Source: Vallitalea longa
Lineage (GTDB): Bacteria; Bacillota; Clostridia; Lachnospirales; Vallitaleaceae
Assembly: GCF_027923465.1 (NCBI RefSeq)
Contig: NZ_BRLB01000029.1
Coordinates: forward strand, 1 to 43,050
Length of the DNA stretch: 43,050 nt
Direction of reading: 5' to 3'
Under the pieces are notes generated by a model. It was not told the origin of the DNA, did not search any database, and saw only the letters and a program-made list of their open reading frames with translations. A program made the translations under genes and the position numbers. Of the stretch, positions 34,117-42,474 are shown one piece after another (position 1 is the first letter of the stretch; every line of letters begins with the position of its first letter).

Positions 34117-34996
34117 TTGATTTTCCTCCTAACAATTTTCTACTAATCATAACAAGCGTTAAACTTATTACTAGAATACCTACAGATATTGAACTACCAT
34201 ATCCAAGTTTAAATTGGTCGAATGATGTTGAATAAGCATATTGTGCCATAACTGTTGAACTTTTTCCTGGTCCTCCACCAGTCATAACATAGATATGATC
34301 AAATACTTTCATATTACCGGAAATACAAAGCATTATAGCAACAGATATTGTACTTTTAATAAGTGGGAATGTTACATATCTGAGTTTTTTAAATCCTACA
34401 GCACCATCGATTTCAGCAACCTCTAATATTGATTTTGGAATACTTTGGATAGCTGCCATAAAGATTACTAAATAGTATCCAATATATTGCCATATAAGTG
34501 GTATACTTACTGATTTCATTACAATCTTGGGATCATCCAGCCATGGTTTGATTAAGTTTCCTAAACCTAATTTTGTTAATAACCAATTGAGTAAACCTAA
34601 ATCTTTACTATAGATCATACTCCATAAGAATCCAATAACAACTGCTGAAAGAACAACTGGTATAAAAGCTAGTGTTCTATGTAATTCACTAAATTTTATT
34701 AATTTGGAGGATAGTAAACCTGCTAATAATAGAGAAATACCTACTTGTCCTATAATACAAAGTGTAACTATTGTTATATTGTTAAAAAATGAACTCCAAA
34801 AATCTTTATCGTGTATAAGTTCTTTGTAATTTTCTAAACCTATAAATTTCATATTTAGTCCGCCGCTCCATTCAAAGAAGCTATATCGTACGGAGTAAAA
34901 TAGAGGAAGAATGATAACAAATGTAAATATAAGAATTCCTGGAAGTAATAAGAGAAAGATGTCTTTTTTCTTAACTTTTACGCCATTACTACTCAT
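34109..34996 (-). CDS. Carbohydrate ABC transporter permease (MalF-like)
   Basis: A 295-residue partner permease with six membrane helices and the EAA loop EVAEIDGAVGFKKLRYVTFPLIKS. The start region FLLLPGILIFTFVIILPLFYSVRYSFFEW is typical for CUT1 permeases. It follows the solute-binding protein gene after a strong hairpin. Confidence 0.95.
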   Translation of the reverse strand: MSSNGVKVKKKDIFLLLLPGILIFTFVIILPLFYSVRYSFFEWSGGLNMKFIGLENYKELIHDKDFWSSFFNNITIVTLCIIGQVGISLLLAGLLSSKLIKFSELHRTLAFIPVVLSAVVIGFLWSMIYSKDLGLLNWLLTKLGLGNLIKPWLDDPKIVMKSVSIPLIWQYIGYYLVIFMAAIQSIPKSILEVAEIDGAVGFKKLRYVTFPLIKSTISVAIMLCISGNMKVFDHIYVMTGGGPGKSSTVMAQYAYSTSFDQFKLGYGSSISVGILVISLTLVMISRKLLGGKSND

Positions 34997-35022
34997 GCTA
35001 AACCTCTCTTTCGAATTATTAA

Positions 35023-35060
35023 AAAAATATTATTGCAAGTTTCCTTGCAATAATATTTTT
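35023..35060 (-). terminator. Hairpin between binding protein and permease genes
   Basis: AAAAATATTATTGCAAG (35023-35039... left) and its perfect 17-base complement ending in TTTTT (35044-35060) enclose a four-base loop. On the minus strand several T's follow. Within an operon this should cause partial termination or protect the upstream mRNA, giving more binding protein than permease. Confidence 0.75.
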
Positions 35061-35081
35061 CAAAGCTGATTAGAATAACTA

Positions 35082-36443
35082 TTAGTTTGATTCTTTTTCA
35101 TACTCTGTTTGAATTTTCTTAGCAAGTTCTTCTGGTGTAGTCATATCAATTAATAATTCTTGAATACCACTGTTCATAACTTCAATTACAGAAGTGGATA
35201 ATTGAGCATCATATACTGGTGTATATATGCAATTATCAACTAGAGCATTATATTCTTTAAATAAACGAGTAAGTTTACTTTCGTCATATGGGCCTGCTTT
35301 TACAGCTGGATTACTGTTGTTTTCAGCTAAGATGGCACCATAAGTTTCGTTAGATAATGCTTTTAGAACTGTAATAGCAGCTTCTCTTTTTGCACCTGTT
35401 AAGTTAGCATTCAAATCAAATGCCCAGCTTGCTCCACCTGACATAGCCATAGCTTCGCCCTTACCATCATTTACTGTAGGAAGAATTGTTAATTTAGTTG
35501 AGTTTTTGATTTCTTCTGGTGCGTCCGTTTCTATGCTGCTTATAGCCCAAGCACCTTCAATAAACATTGCAGCTTTTCCATTATAATATGGAGTTTTTTG
35601 CTGCATATTATCAATACTGTTCATATCAGTATTAAAAGCTCCCATTTTTGCTAATTCTTGAAATGTTGTTAATGCAGATACAAATTCAGGATCAGTGAAT
35701 TTAGCACCATCATGATTTTTAATACTTTCAAACCATTCAACACCTGTGAATCTATCACCTAATGTACTTAAAATACAAGATTCTGCTACCCATTTTCCTT
35801 TGTTACCTAAAGAGATAGGAGTATATCCAGCGTCTTTTAAAGCTTTGATAGCTGATGTAAATTCATCCCATGTTTTAGGAAATTCTTTTATACCAACTTC
35901 ATTAAAGATTGATTCATTGTAAAATACTACTGATGTACTTTTGGATGATTGAGGAACAGCATAGATTTTACTATCTCTAGTGAATGCTGCGAAAGAACCT
36001 GTTAAAAATCCATCTTTCCATTCAGGATCAGCATCAAGGTCAGCATTAATATCAGAGATTATTCCATTTGAAATAAATGTATCAACCATAGAACCTTTTA
36101 CTTGAAATAAGTCTGGCATTTCATTACCAGCGGCTAAAGCTTTAATTTTTTTATCGTATCCATCATGAGATAAAACTTCTTCTTTAATAATAATTTCTGG
36201 ATGAGATACTTTTAATTCTTCAATAGCATTACGTAATGCAGCAGCTCCACCCGCTTCTACTTCTGGATCCAAGTTATGTATAAAAGAAAGTGTTACCGTT
36301 TCTTTGCTTTCAGAAGAATCGGTATCTTGTTTTGATGTATTATCTTCTGGCTTATCTACCTCATCCTTTTTTCCACAGCCTACCATTAAAGTAGCTAACA
36401 TAAGCATAACAATTAAAATACTACCAAATTTTTTAAGTTTCAT
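35082..36443 (-). CDS. Sugar-binding lipoprotein of an ABC importer
   Basis: A 453-residue extracellular solute-binding protein (family 1, MalE-like). A lipoprotein signal peptide with lipobox LMVGC puts the lipidated cysteine at residue 23; a linker rich in Asp, Ser and Lys follows, then the two-lobed binding domain (SFIHNLDPEVEAGGAAALRNAIEELK..., MFIEGAWAISSIE). First gene of the minus-strand operon. The sugar is not known, but the beta-mannosidase behind it points to a mannoside. Confidence 0.95.
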   Translation of the reverse strand: MKLKKFGSILIVMLMLATLMVGCGKKDEVDKPEDNTSKQDTDSSESKETVTLSFIHNLDPEVEAGGAAALRNAIEELKVSHPEIIIKEEVLSHDGYDKKIKALAAGNEMPDLFQVKGSMVDTFISNGIISDINADLDADPEWKDGFLTGSFAAFTRDSKIYAVPQSSKSTSVVFYNESIFNEVGIKEFPKTWDEFTSAIKALKDAGYTPISLGNKGKWVAESCILSTLGDRFTGVEWFESIKNHDGAKFTDPEFVSALTTFQELAKMGAFNTDMNSIDNMQQKTPYYNGKAAMFIEGAWAISSIETDAPEEIKNSTKLTILPTVNDGKGEAMAMSGGASWAFDLNANLTGAKREAAITVLKALSNETYGAILAENNSNPAVKAGPYDESKLTRLFKEYNALVDNCIYTPVYDAQLSTSVIEVMNSGIQELLIDMTTPEELAKKIQTEYEKESN

Positions 36444-36542
36444 AATTGCCTCCCAATTAAGTTTTATAGTTGTCCATACCTATCATTTGAATAAAATTAA
36501 CTAATAAGTAATAAGTGACTATATTTATAGTACTATTTAATG

Positions 36543-36570
36543 ATTATATATCAAGGGGGTATATCTACAA
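36543..36570 (-). promoter_or_regulatory. Possible promoter of the sugar operon
   Basis: On the minus strand TTGTAG (36570-36565), 16 bases, TATAAT (36548-36543). The poor -35 box would suit a promoter that needs an activator such as the AraC-type response regulator encoded nearby. The palindrome ATAGTACTAT (36527-36536) lies just downstream. Confidence 0.45.
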
Positions 36571-36735
36571 AAACATCTTATTTTCACTAAAAAATCTTTT
36601 TTTATAATATATTTATTAGGTGTTTATACTAGGCTACAATAATATTTGAAATGAATATAATAATTTTTTACTATTTTAGAGCTTTTTATGTAATAATTAA
36701 AGGAAATGTATACAAAAATTACTACATACAGTTGC

Positions 36736-36764
36736 TTGACAATAAAAACAGTGCAAGATATAAT
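36736..36764 (+). promoter_or_regulatory. Consensus promoter of the sensor kinase gene
   Basis: TTGACA (36736-36741), 17 bases, TATAAT (36759-36764). Transcription would start near 36771, 15 bases before the ATG at 36786, which rules out the more upstream in-frame ATG at 36651. The rest of the spacer between the divergent operons shows only the minus-strand promoter listed above. Confidence 0.75.
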
Positions 36765-36785
36765 TTATTCAAACACAAAGGGGTT

Positions 36786-38558
36786 ATGGAATTGAAGAAA
36801 TTTTGCAGTATAAAATTTAAATTACTAATATTTTCATTTTGTTTAATTGTAATACCAATCATTATTATTGGATCGATTTCATATACTAAATCTTCAAAGG
36901 TAATAGAAAACCATGCTAAATATTCTAATTTAAGTACTGTTAAAAATATAACAAGTGATGTAGAAAAAATATTGAATTCTATTAACTATACTTCTCTACA
37001 ATTAATTCAGCATGATTCGTTACGAAATTATTTGATGATGTCAAAAGATGATGTAGATATGAATAAACAAGCTTATATATTAAAATCGGAAGCATTACTA
37101 TCTTATTTAATATATACTAATGAATACATTGAATCTGCAACTTTACAAGGATTTAATGGTATAGAAATAGATACAACTGGGAAAAGTCGTTTTATAAATG
37201 AAAGTAATATGACTACAGCATTAAATTTAAAAGGTAAGTCATTTTGGTCAATAAATACTTATGATGATTTGAACAATAAGATACATAGAGTTTCTTTAAT
37301 AAGATCAATAAATGATATTAATAATATAGAAAACACACTGGGAATATTAAAACTTGATATTGACCAAAAAAAATTAGCTAAAGTTTATAATGAGTCTACT
37401 GTTAATGAGAACAGCGAATTTTATATATTCAATGATAGCGATATTGTTATATCATCTAATGATTCAGATATTTTATTTGATGAGATACCTAGTGAATTAT
37501 TAAAAGAGGATATTAATATTAATAAAGATGGATTTTATAGAGTGGAGTGGAAGAATAAAGAATATCTTTTGGCTTATAGTAGAATTCAACCAATGAATTG
37601 GACCCTTATAAGTCTAGTTCCAATAAAAGAAATTTTAGATGATCTACAAATAATTCAAAAAGTTATACGTATAGGTATTATAGTTAGTTTCATAATATGC
37701 ATCATGATAGTAATATTTTTTTATAAAAAGTTTCTGACACCGCTAAAGCAGATTAGAGTACTTATGAAACATATTGAAAATGAAAATTTTGTTAGCATAG
37801 ATGTTAAAGGTAATGATGAGATAGCTATGCTATTTAAAAGTTTTAATAAAATGTCAAATAGACTGAATCAGTTGATGAATCAAGTGTATTTGGTTAAAAT
37901 CAAACAAAAAGAATCGGAATTAAAGGCTCTTCAGGCACAGATTAATCCTCATTTTCTGTATAATACTTTGGATACTATACACTGGGTAGCTCGTATAGAA
38001 TCTGCATTTGAAACTTCTGCATTAATACAAGCACTATCTAAACTTTTTAGGTTAAGTCTTAATAATGGAAGTCAGTTCACTAGTGTGAAAAATGAAATTG
38101 AACATTTGAATAATTACATTTTTTTACAAAAACAAAAGTATGAGACACTCGTAGATTTTGTAATTCATGTTGAAGATGAAGTTAAGGAATGTAAAGTTGT
38201 TAAATTGATTATACAGCCTCTTGTTGAGAATGCAATTTATCATGGTATTAGCTCGTTACCACAAAAAGGTAAAATAAATATAGTAATTAAAAGAGAAAAG
38301 GATAACTTGATTTATGAAATTATAGATAATGGAGTAGGTATTAACGAAAAATATATTAATGATCTTTTGATTTCTGATACTGAAACTAGTAAAGGTTTTG
38401 GAATAAAAAATGTAAATGATAGGATAAAATTATATTTTGGAGATGAATATGGTTTATCATTTAAAAGTATGATAAATGTAGGTACAACAGCTATAGTAAA
38501 ACAACCATACATAAAAGAGGGCGAAGAATATGATAAAAATGATGATTGTAGACGATGA
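36786..38558 (+). CDS. Sensor histidine kinase, YesM type
   Basis: A membrane kinase of about 590 residues. The first membrane helix lies at about 12-32, an extracytoplasmic dCache-like sensor domain follows to about 285, then the second helix, a HAMP domain and the His_kinase domain with QAQINPHFLYNTLDTIHW (phospho-acceptor His near 387), and the ATPase domain with LVENAIYHGI and GIGIKNVNDRI-like G boxes. Start: ATG 36786 lies after the promoter; AAAGGGG is only two bases before it, so TTG 36792, eight bases away, could be the true start. It overlaps the regulator gene by 29 bases and is divergent to the sugar operon it probably controls. Confidence 0.93.
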   Translation: MELKKFCSIKFKLLIFSFCLIVIPIIIIGSISYTKSSKVIENHAKYSNLSTVKNITSDVEKILNSINYTSLQLIQHDSLRNYLMMSKDDVDMNKQAYILKSEALLSYLIYTNEYIESATLQGFNGIEIDTTGKSRFINESNMTTALNLKGKSFWSINTYDDLNNKIHRVSLIRSINDINNIENTLGILKLDIDQKKLAKVYNESTVNENSEFYIFNDSDIVISSNDSDILFDEIPSELLKEDININKDGFYRVEWKNKEYLLAYSRIQPMNWTLISLVPIKEILDDLQIIQKVIRIGIIVSFIICIMIVIFFYKKFLTPLKQIRVLMKHIENENFVSIDVKGNDEIAMLFKSFNKMSNRLNQLMNQVYLVKIKQKESELKALQAQINPHFLYNTLDTIHWVARIESAFETSALIQALSKLFRLSLNNGSQFTSVKNEIEHLNNYIFLQKQKYETLVDFVIHVEDEVKECKVVKLIIQPLVENAIYHGISSLPQKGKINIVIKREKDNLIYEIIDNGVGINEKYINDLLISDTETSKGFGIKNVNDRIKLYFGDEYGLSFKSMINVGTTAIVKQPYIKEGEEYDKNDDCRR

Positions 38559-39789
38559 ACCGTTAATTAGAAAAGGATTTACTATAACTATTGATTGGGA
38601 ATCTTATGGAATTGTTATTGTTGGGGAGGCAGCTAATGGGAAGGAAGCTTTAGTAAAGATTGAGAAATTAGAACCTGATATAATAGTTACTGATATAAAA
38701 ATGCCTATTATGGATGGTATTGATCTGTCAAAAGAAATAACAAAAAAGTATAGTGATATAAAGATAATAATATTAAGTGGTTATAATGAATTTGAATATG
38801 CACAGCAAATCTTAAAAACTAATGCATGTGATTATTTATTGAAACCTGTTAATGTGGAGGAATTAATAAAACTTGTAATTAAGTTAAAAGGTGAAATTAT
38901 AAAACATAAGGAAAAAAAAGAAATTATTAATAAAAAAGATAAATTGATAGAATGTTACAAGGATGATATTAAATCAAAAATTCTAAAAGATATATTAATA
39001 CCCAATTATAGTAGTTCTAATGATATATTAGAACAAGCAAAATTTATTGGATTGGATTTAGAAGGTGAAAGTTATTGTGTATTCATAGTTAAAATGGATA
39101 TGGAGGTTGCTAAGGGCCAAAGATATCTTACTAAGAAACAAAAAGATATTGGTAATTTAATAAGGGACATTCTACAAATATATAATTTTAAAGGATTTAT
39201 ATGCTACACACATTATAATTTTTTGGCATGTATTTTGGTAAATAATAAAGAACTTAAAAATGCATATATTCAATTCTATGAGAATTTAAAAGATAACCTT
39301 TCTAAAAGTATAGAAGAAAAATTTTGTATTGGTGTTGGGACAATATGTAATAATATTCATGAGATAAGTGATTCCTATAAAAATGCAAAATACGTTTTGG
39401 ATAATTTAACTTTCTTAGGTAAAAATTCAGTAGTTTTTTATGATAATAAGGATTCTAATATAAATAAATATAAAAAAATAGTTAAAGTAGCAATAGATTA
39501 TGTTTATGCCAATTATGATAGAAATATAACTCTAGCTCAAGTCGCAGAGTTTGTTTTAATATCTCCGAATTATTTTAGCAAAATTTTTAAAGAAGAAACT
39601 AATAAAAATTTTATCGATTGGTTAAATGAATTACGTATACATAAAGCTAAAAATTTATTAAAAGATCCATTACTTAAAATATATGAAGTGGCTGAAAAAG
39701 TTGGATATAGCGATTATAAATATTTTTCTTATAATTTTAAGAAATATACAGGGATTTCTGCAAAAGATTATAGAGAAAAAAATAATTAA
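38530..39789 (+). CDS. Response regulator with AraC-type DNA-binding domain, YesN type
   Basis: A 419-residue regulator. The receiver domain covers about 1-120 with the acidic pair DDE (8-10), the phosphorylation site D55 (VTDIKMP) and the K of LLKPVN. A middle part of about 180 residues is followed by two AraC helix-turn-helix motifs (ITLAQVAEFVLISPNYFSKIFKEE and IYEVAEKVGYSDYKYFSYNFKKYTG). Partner of the kinase upstream; such pairs activate adjacent sugar ABC operons in Firmicutes. Confidence 0.94.
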   Translation: MIKMMIVDDEPLIRKGFTITIDWESYGIVIVGEAANGKEALVKIEKLEPDIIVTDIKMPIMDGIDLSKEITKKYSDIKIIILSGYNEFEYAQQILKTNACDYLLKPVNVEELIKLVIKLKGEIIKHKEKKEIINKKDKLIECYKDDIKSKILKDILIPNYSSSNDILEQAKFIGLDLEGESYCVFIVKMDMEVAKGQRYLTKKQKDIGNLIRDILQIYNFKGFICYTHYNFLACILVNNKELKNAYIQFYENLKDNLSKSIEEKFCIGVGTICNNIHEISDSYKNAKYVLDNLTFLGKNSVVFYDNKDSNINKYKKIVKVAIDYVYANYDRNITLAQVAEFVLISPNYFSKIFKEETNKNFIDWLNELRIHKAKNLLKDPLLKIYEVAEKVGYSDYKYFSYNFKKYTGISAKDYREKNN

Positions 39790-39960
39790 TATTTATTTAG
39801 AAATGTCAAAAATTCAGAATTAAAGTATAGATTATGTAAATAAATATTATTATAAGTAAATATTAGACAGAGATTTGAATGTGAATATGTGGATGATGTT
39901 CTGCCGACATAAAAAAGGAGTTTGACTATAAAAATTAGTGAAACATATAGTTATACGAGA

Positions 39961-39989
39961 AAGGCTCACGAATAGATTGTGAGCTTTTT
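39961..39989 (+). terminator. Terminator of the two-component system operon
   Basis: GGCTCAC pairs with GTGAGCT around a nine-base loop, followed by TTTTT (39985-39989). Confidence 0.75.
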
Positions 39990-40065
39990 ATTAAATTAGG
40001 AAAGTTCTACTTCCTATTTCCTTGATATCTTTTATGAGGCGTAGTCCTCTTTGTTCTTGCAATTT

Positions 40066-40080
40066 GTTTCAATATGAAAC
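40066..40080. promoter_or_regulatory. Candidate ROK operator 1
   Basis: Perfect palindrome GTTTCA-ATA-TGAAAC, eight bases upstream of the predicted -35 box of the ROK gene. Confidence 0.55.
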
Positions 40081-40087
40081 TAATTCC

Positions 40088-40116
40088 TTGACATATTAAA
40101 TGAATTATGATAATTT
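40088..40116 (+). promoter_or_regulatory. Possible promoter of the ROK gene
   Basis: TTGACA (40088-40093) with TAATTT (40111-40116) at 17 bases, or GATAAT (40109-40114) at 15 bases. The -35 box is perfect, the -10 box weak. Confidence 0.45.
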
Positions 40117-40178
40117 GAATGTAGTAAAACATATTAAATTGCAGAAAAAACCATATTAATAGAATTTATAAAATAATA

Positions 40179-40193
40179 GTTTCATAATGAAAT
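40179..40193. promoter_or_regulatory. Candidate ROK operator 2
   Basis: GTTTCA-TAA-TGAAAT, the same palindrome as at 40066-40080 with one changed base, 113 bases downstream and 15 bases before the ROK start codon. Confidence 0.5.
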
Positions 40194-40208
40194 AAAGGAT
40201 GAAAATAA

Positions 40209-41414
40209 ATGTATATGATAAATAATAAAAATCTATCTGGAAATAAAATGATTCTACTTAACTATGTAAGAATAAATGAGCTAGTATCTAGGACTGATAT
40301 ATGTAATAATACATTATTATCAAAACCTACGGTATCTAGAATTACTGATGAATTAGTCAAAAATAATTTATTGATTGAAGTCGCTGATTCATATGTCACT
40401 AATGCAAACATTGGAAGAAAACCTATACTATTAAAGATCAATCCCAAAGCTTTTTATTGTGTAGGGATAGATATAGAAAGGACAAGTATTAAAGGAGCTG
40501 TCCTTGATATTAATAGAAACATAATTACAAGAAAAGAAGAGAGTATAAAATATATTAAAGATGATAATGAATTCATGAAAGATGTTAAAAATGTAATTGA
40601 GAAACTTGTTATACAGTCAAAGATAAATAAACAGTTAATATTAGGAATAGGGATTAGTGTTCCATGTACTGTGGATTATAATACTGGAAAACTTATAGAT
40701 TATAGTTTGAATTCAATACCTAAAGAGATTCATCTGAAAAAATATCTAGAGGATAAACTATCTATACCAGTGTATATAGATAATAATGCTAATATTCGTG
40801 TATTAGGTGAATACTGGTATGGTTTTGGTAGAGGATATAAAAATATTATCTATATAATGTGTAATCATGGCGTTGGAAGCGGAATCATTGTAGAAGGGAA
40901 TATTCTTAGAGGCAAAAATAGTGTAGCAGGAGAGATTGGACACCAAAAGATTGATAAAAATGGAAGAACATGTACATGTGGAAAAAAGGGATGTTTAGAA
41001 GCTTATTGTGGTACGGAAGCTATATGTATGAATGTTAAAGATGAACTGAGCAAAGGTATGAGCAGCGAAATTAGGGACTATATCTGTGAAGATTATAGGA
41101 AAATCACATTTGAACTGATAAATAAATGTGCTTCTAATAAGGATAATTTATGTAGTAATATACTTGATAAAGCAGAACAAACTCTAGGGATTGGTATAGC
41201 GAATTTAATAAACATACTTAATCCTGAAATAATAATATGTTCTGGAGAATTTTTTAAATATAGAGAAGATGTAATGGAAAGAGTTAAAGAACACACTAAA
41301 GAGCAATTGTTTAATCTTATGGGAGATGATACTAGATTTGCCTATAGAAAAGACGAAGATATATTAAGCGGAGTTTCACCGGCAGCTTTAGTATTTAAAA
41401 ATACATTTGATTAA
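40209..41414 (+). CDS. ROK family transcriptional regulator
   Basis: A 401-residue NagC/XylR-type regulator. Residues about 10-70 form the helix-turn-helix (LVSRTDICNNTLLSKPTVSRITDELVKNNLL). The ROK sugar-kinase-like part follows with GIDIERTSIKGAVLDIN (ATP-binding motif form), IDNNANIRVLGEYWYG, GEIGHQKI, and the zinc motif CTCGKKGCLEAYCG. Ligands are usually sugars or sugar phosphates. It is followed after 78 bases by a NagB-like gene, suggesting control by an amino-sugar phosphate. The paired palindromes around its promoter are probable own operators. Confidence 0.9.
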   Translation: MYMINNKNLSGNKMILLNYVRINELVSRTDICNNTLLSKPTVSRITDELVKNNLLIEVADSYVTNANIGRKPILLKINPKAFYCVGIDIERTSIKGAVLDINRNIITRKEESIKYIKDDNEFMKDVKNVIEKLVIQSKINKQLILGIGISVPCTVDYNTGKLIDYSLNSIPKEIHLKKYLEDKLSIPVYIDNNANIRVLGEYWYGFGRGYKNIIYIMCNHGVGSGIIVEGNILRGKNSVAGEIGHQKIDKNGRTCTCGKKGCLEAYCGTEAICMNVKDELSKGMSSEIRDYICEDYRKITFELINKCASNKDNLCSNILDKAEQTLGIGIANLINILNPEIIICSGEFFKYREDVMERVKEHTKEQLFNLMGDDTRFAYRKDEDILSGVSPAALVFKNTFD

Positions 41415-41492
41415 TTATTATCTTCTTTACTAAAGATTAAACGTTAAATCATAAGTAATAATAATCATATTATATAAATAGGAGGAAGTACA

Positions 41493-42320
41493 ATGAAGGA
41501 TTATTACAAAATAGGAGAAGAAAAGCTAGGAGAAAACAGTAAAATTCCATTAGAAATAATGGATACAGAAGACGATGTCTATCATGATATGGCATGGACA
41601 ATGTTTGATACCATAAAATATAATAATGAAAAAGGGAAAAAAACCGTATTCATATGCCCAGTCGGACCAGTAGGTCAGTATAAAAGATTTGCAAGACTTG
41701 TAAACAAATATCGTCTTGACCTAAGTAACGTATACATTTTCAACATGGATGAGTATCTTAATGCCAACATGACTATGATTGATACTGACAACCCTCTTAG
41801 TTTTAAAGGATTCATGTATAGAGAACTATATGGAAAAATAGATGAAGAATTAAATATTCCTGAAGACCATAGATTTTTCCCCGAACCAAGTAAAGAAAAT
41901 GAGATTCATGAAAAAATGACGGAACTGGGAGGAGTTGATATTTGCTTTGGAGGAGTAGGAATCAACGGACATATTGCATTCAATGAACCTCCTGAAGAAA
42001 GTGAAAATGTAATAGATCAAGAATTTAGAAATATAGGCACTAGAATTTTAAAGATTTCAAGAGAAACTAGAACTATAAATGCTGCGGGAGCCTTGGGTGG
42101 TGCTATTTCCGTATTACCTAAATGGTGTATAACTTTAGGTATGAAAGAAATACTTAGTTCAAGGAAAATAAGATTATACATGTTTAGAGATTGGCACAGA
42201 GCAGTTGTCAGACGTGCTATTTACGGTGAGATAACTGCTAAATTTCCAGTCACTTTTTTACAGGAGCACAACGATGCTAAAATAATTATTTCTAAGTATG
42301 TTGCCCAAAAACCCTTTTAG
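41493..42320 (+). CDS. Divergent glucosamine-6-phosphate deaminase (NagB)-like protein
   Basis: A 275-residue protein of the glucosamine-6-phosphate isomerase/deaminase family. Kept motifs are FNMDEYL (83-89) with the base D86 and GGVGINGHIAFNEP (153-166) with H160 and E165. Changed: NagB has GPDGHIAF where this protein has GINGHIAF, so the catalytic Asp141 of the E. coli enzyme is Asn158 here. The phosphate loop GLATGSTP is replaced by CPVGPVGQY (55-63). The reaction may therefore differ from deamination of glucosamine-6-phosphate. It follows the ROK regulator and has GGAGG before the ATG. Confidence 0.82.
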   Translation: MKDYYKIGEEKLGENSKIPLEIMDTEDDVYHDMAWTMFDTIKYNNEKGKKTVFICPVGPVGQYKRFARLVNKYRLDLSNVYIFNMDEYLNANMTMIDTDNPLSFKGFMYRELYGKIDEELNIPEDHRFFPEPSKENEIHEKMTELGGVDICFGGVGINGHIAFNEPPEESENVIDQEFRNIGTRILKISRETRTINAAGALGGAISVLPKWCITLGMKEILSSRKIRLYMFRDWHRAVVRRAIYGEITAKFPVTFLQEHNDAKIIISKYVAQKPF

Positions 42321-42362
42321 CACATAGTTAATATCCCAAGAAACTCAAGTTTGTTTCACCGA

Positions 42363-42438
42363 AGGGTATAAGTGTTAATAATCACGCAGACCGACCGCTT
42401 CTTAGGGTAAGACAAGTGATTATTAACACTTATACCCT
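42363..42438. repeat. Long-hairpin repeat, copy 3
   Basis: Arms 42363-42385 and 42416-42438 are perfectly complementary over 23 bases (left arm begins AGGGTATAAGTG), with a 30-base loop that begins GCAGACCGACC and continues CTTAGGGTAA. The loop matches copy 1 read on its minus strand, while the stem sequence is different. No T-run is present on either side, so it is not a normal terminator, although it lies between convergent genes. Confidence 0.8.
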
Positions 42439-42474
42439 GACTACATTACACCTACATCCTTTATATTTTCCCAT

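Larger units (their letters stand above)
39790..40208. other. Spacer between the two-component system and the ROK gene
   Basis: It holds the terminator at 39961-39989, two small hairpins (TAGGA/TCCTA arms at 39997-40016 and GAGG/CCTC near 40036-40050), and the ROK promoter with two palindromes, listed separately. No gene is seen. Confidence 0.5.

Noticed and set aside
36651-36785. N-terminal extension of the sensor kinase from an upstream ATG
   Set aside because: A perfect promoter (36736-36764) lies inside the extension, so the transcript starts after it; the extension has no family similarity.
42363-42438. Hairpin copy 3 as an ordinary bidirectional terminator
   Set aside because: Neither side has a T-run, the loop is 30 bases long and the loop core is shared with copy 1, which is not between convergent genes.
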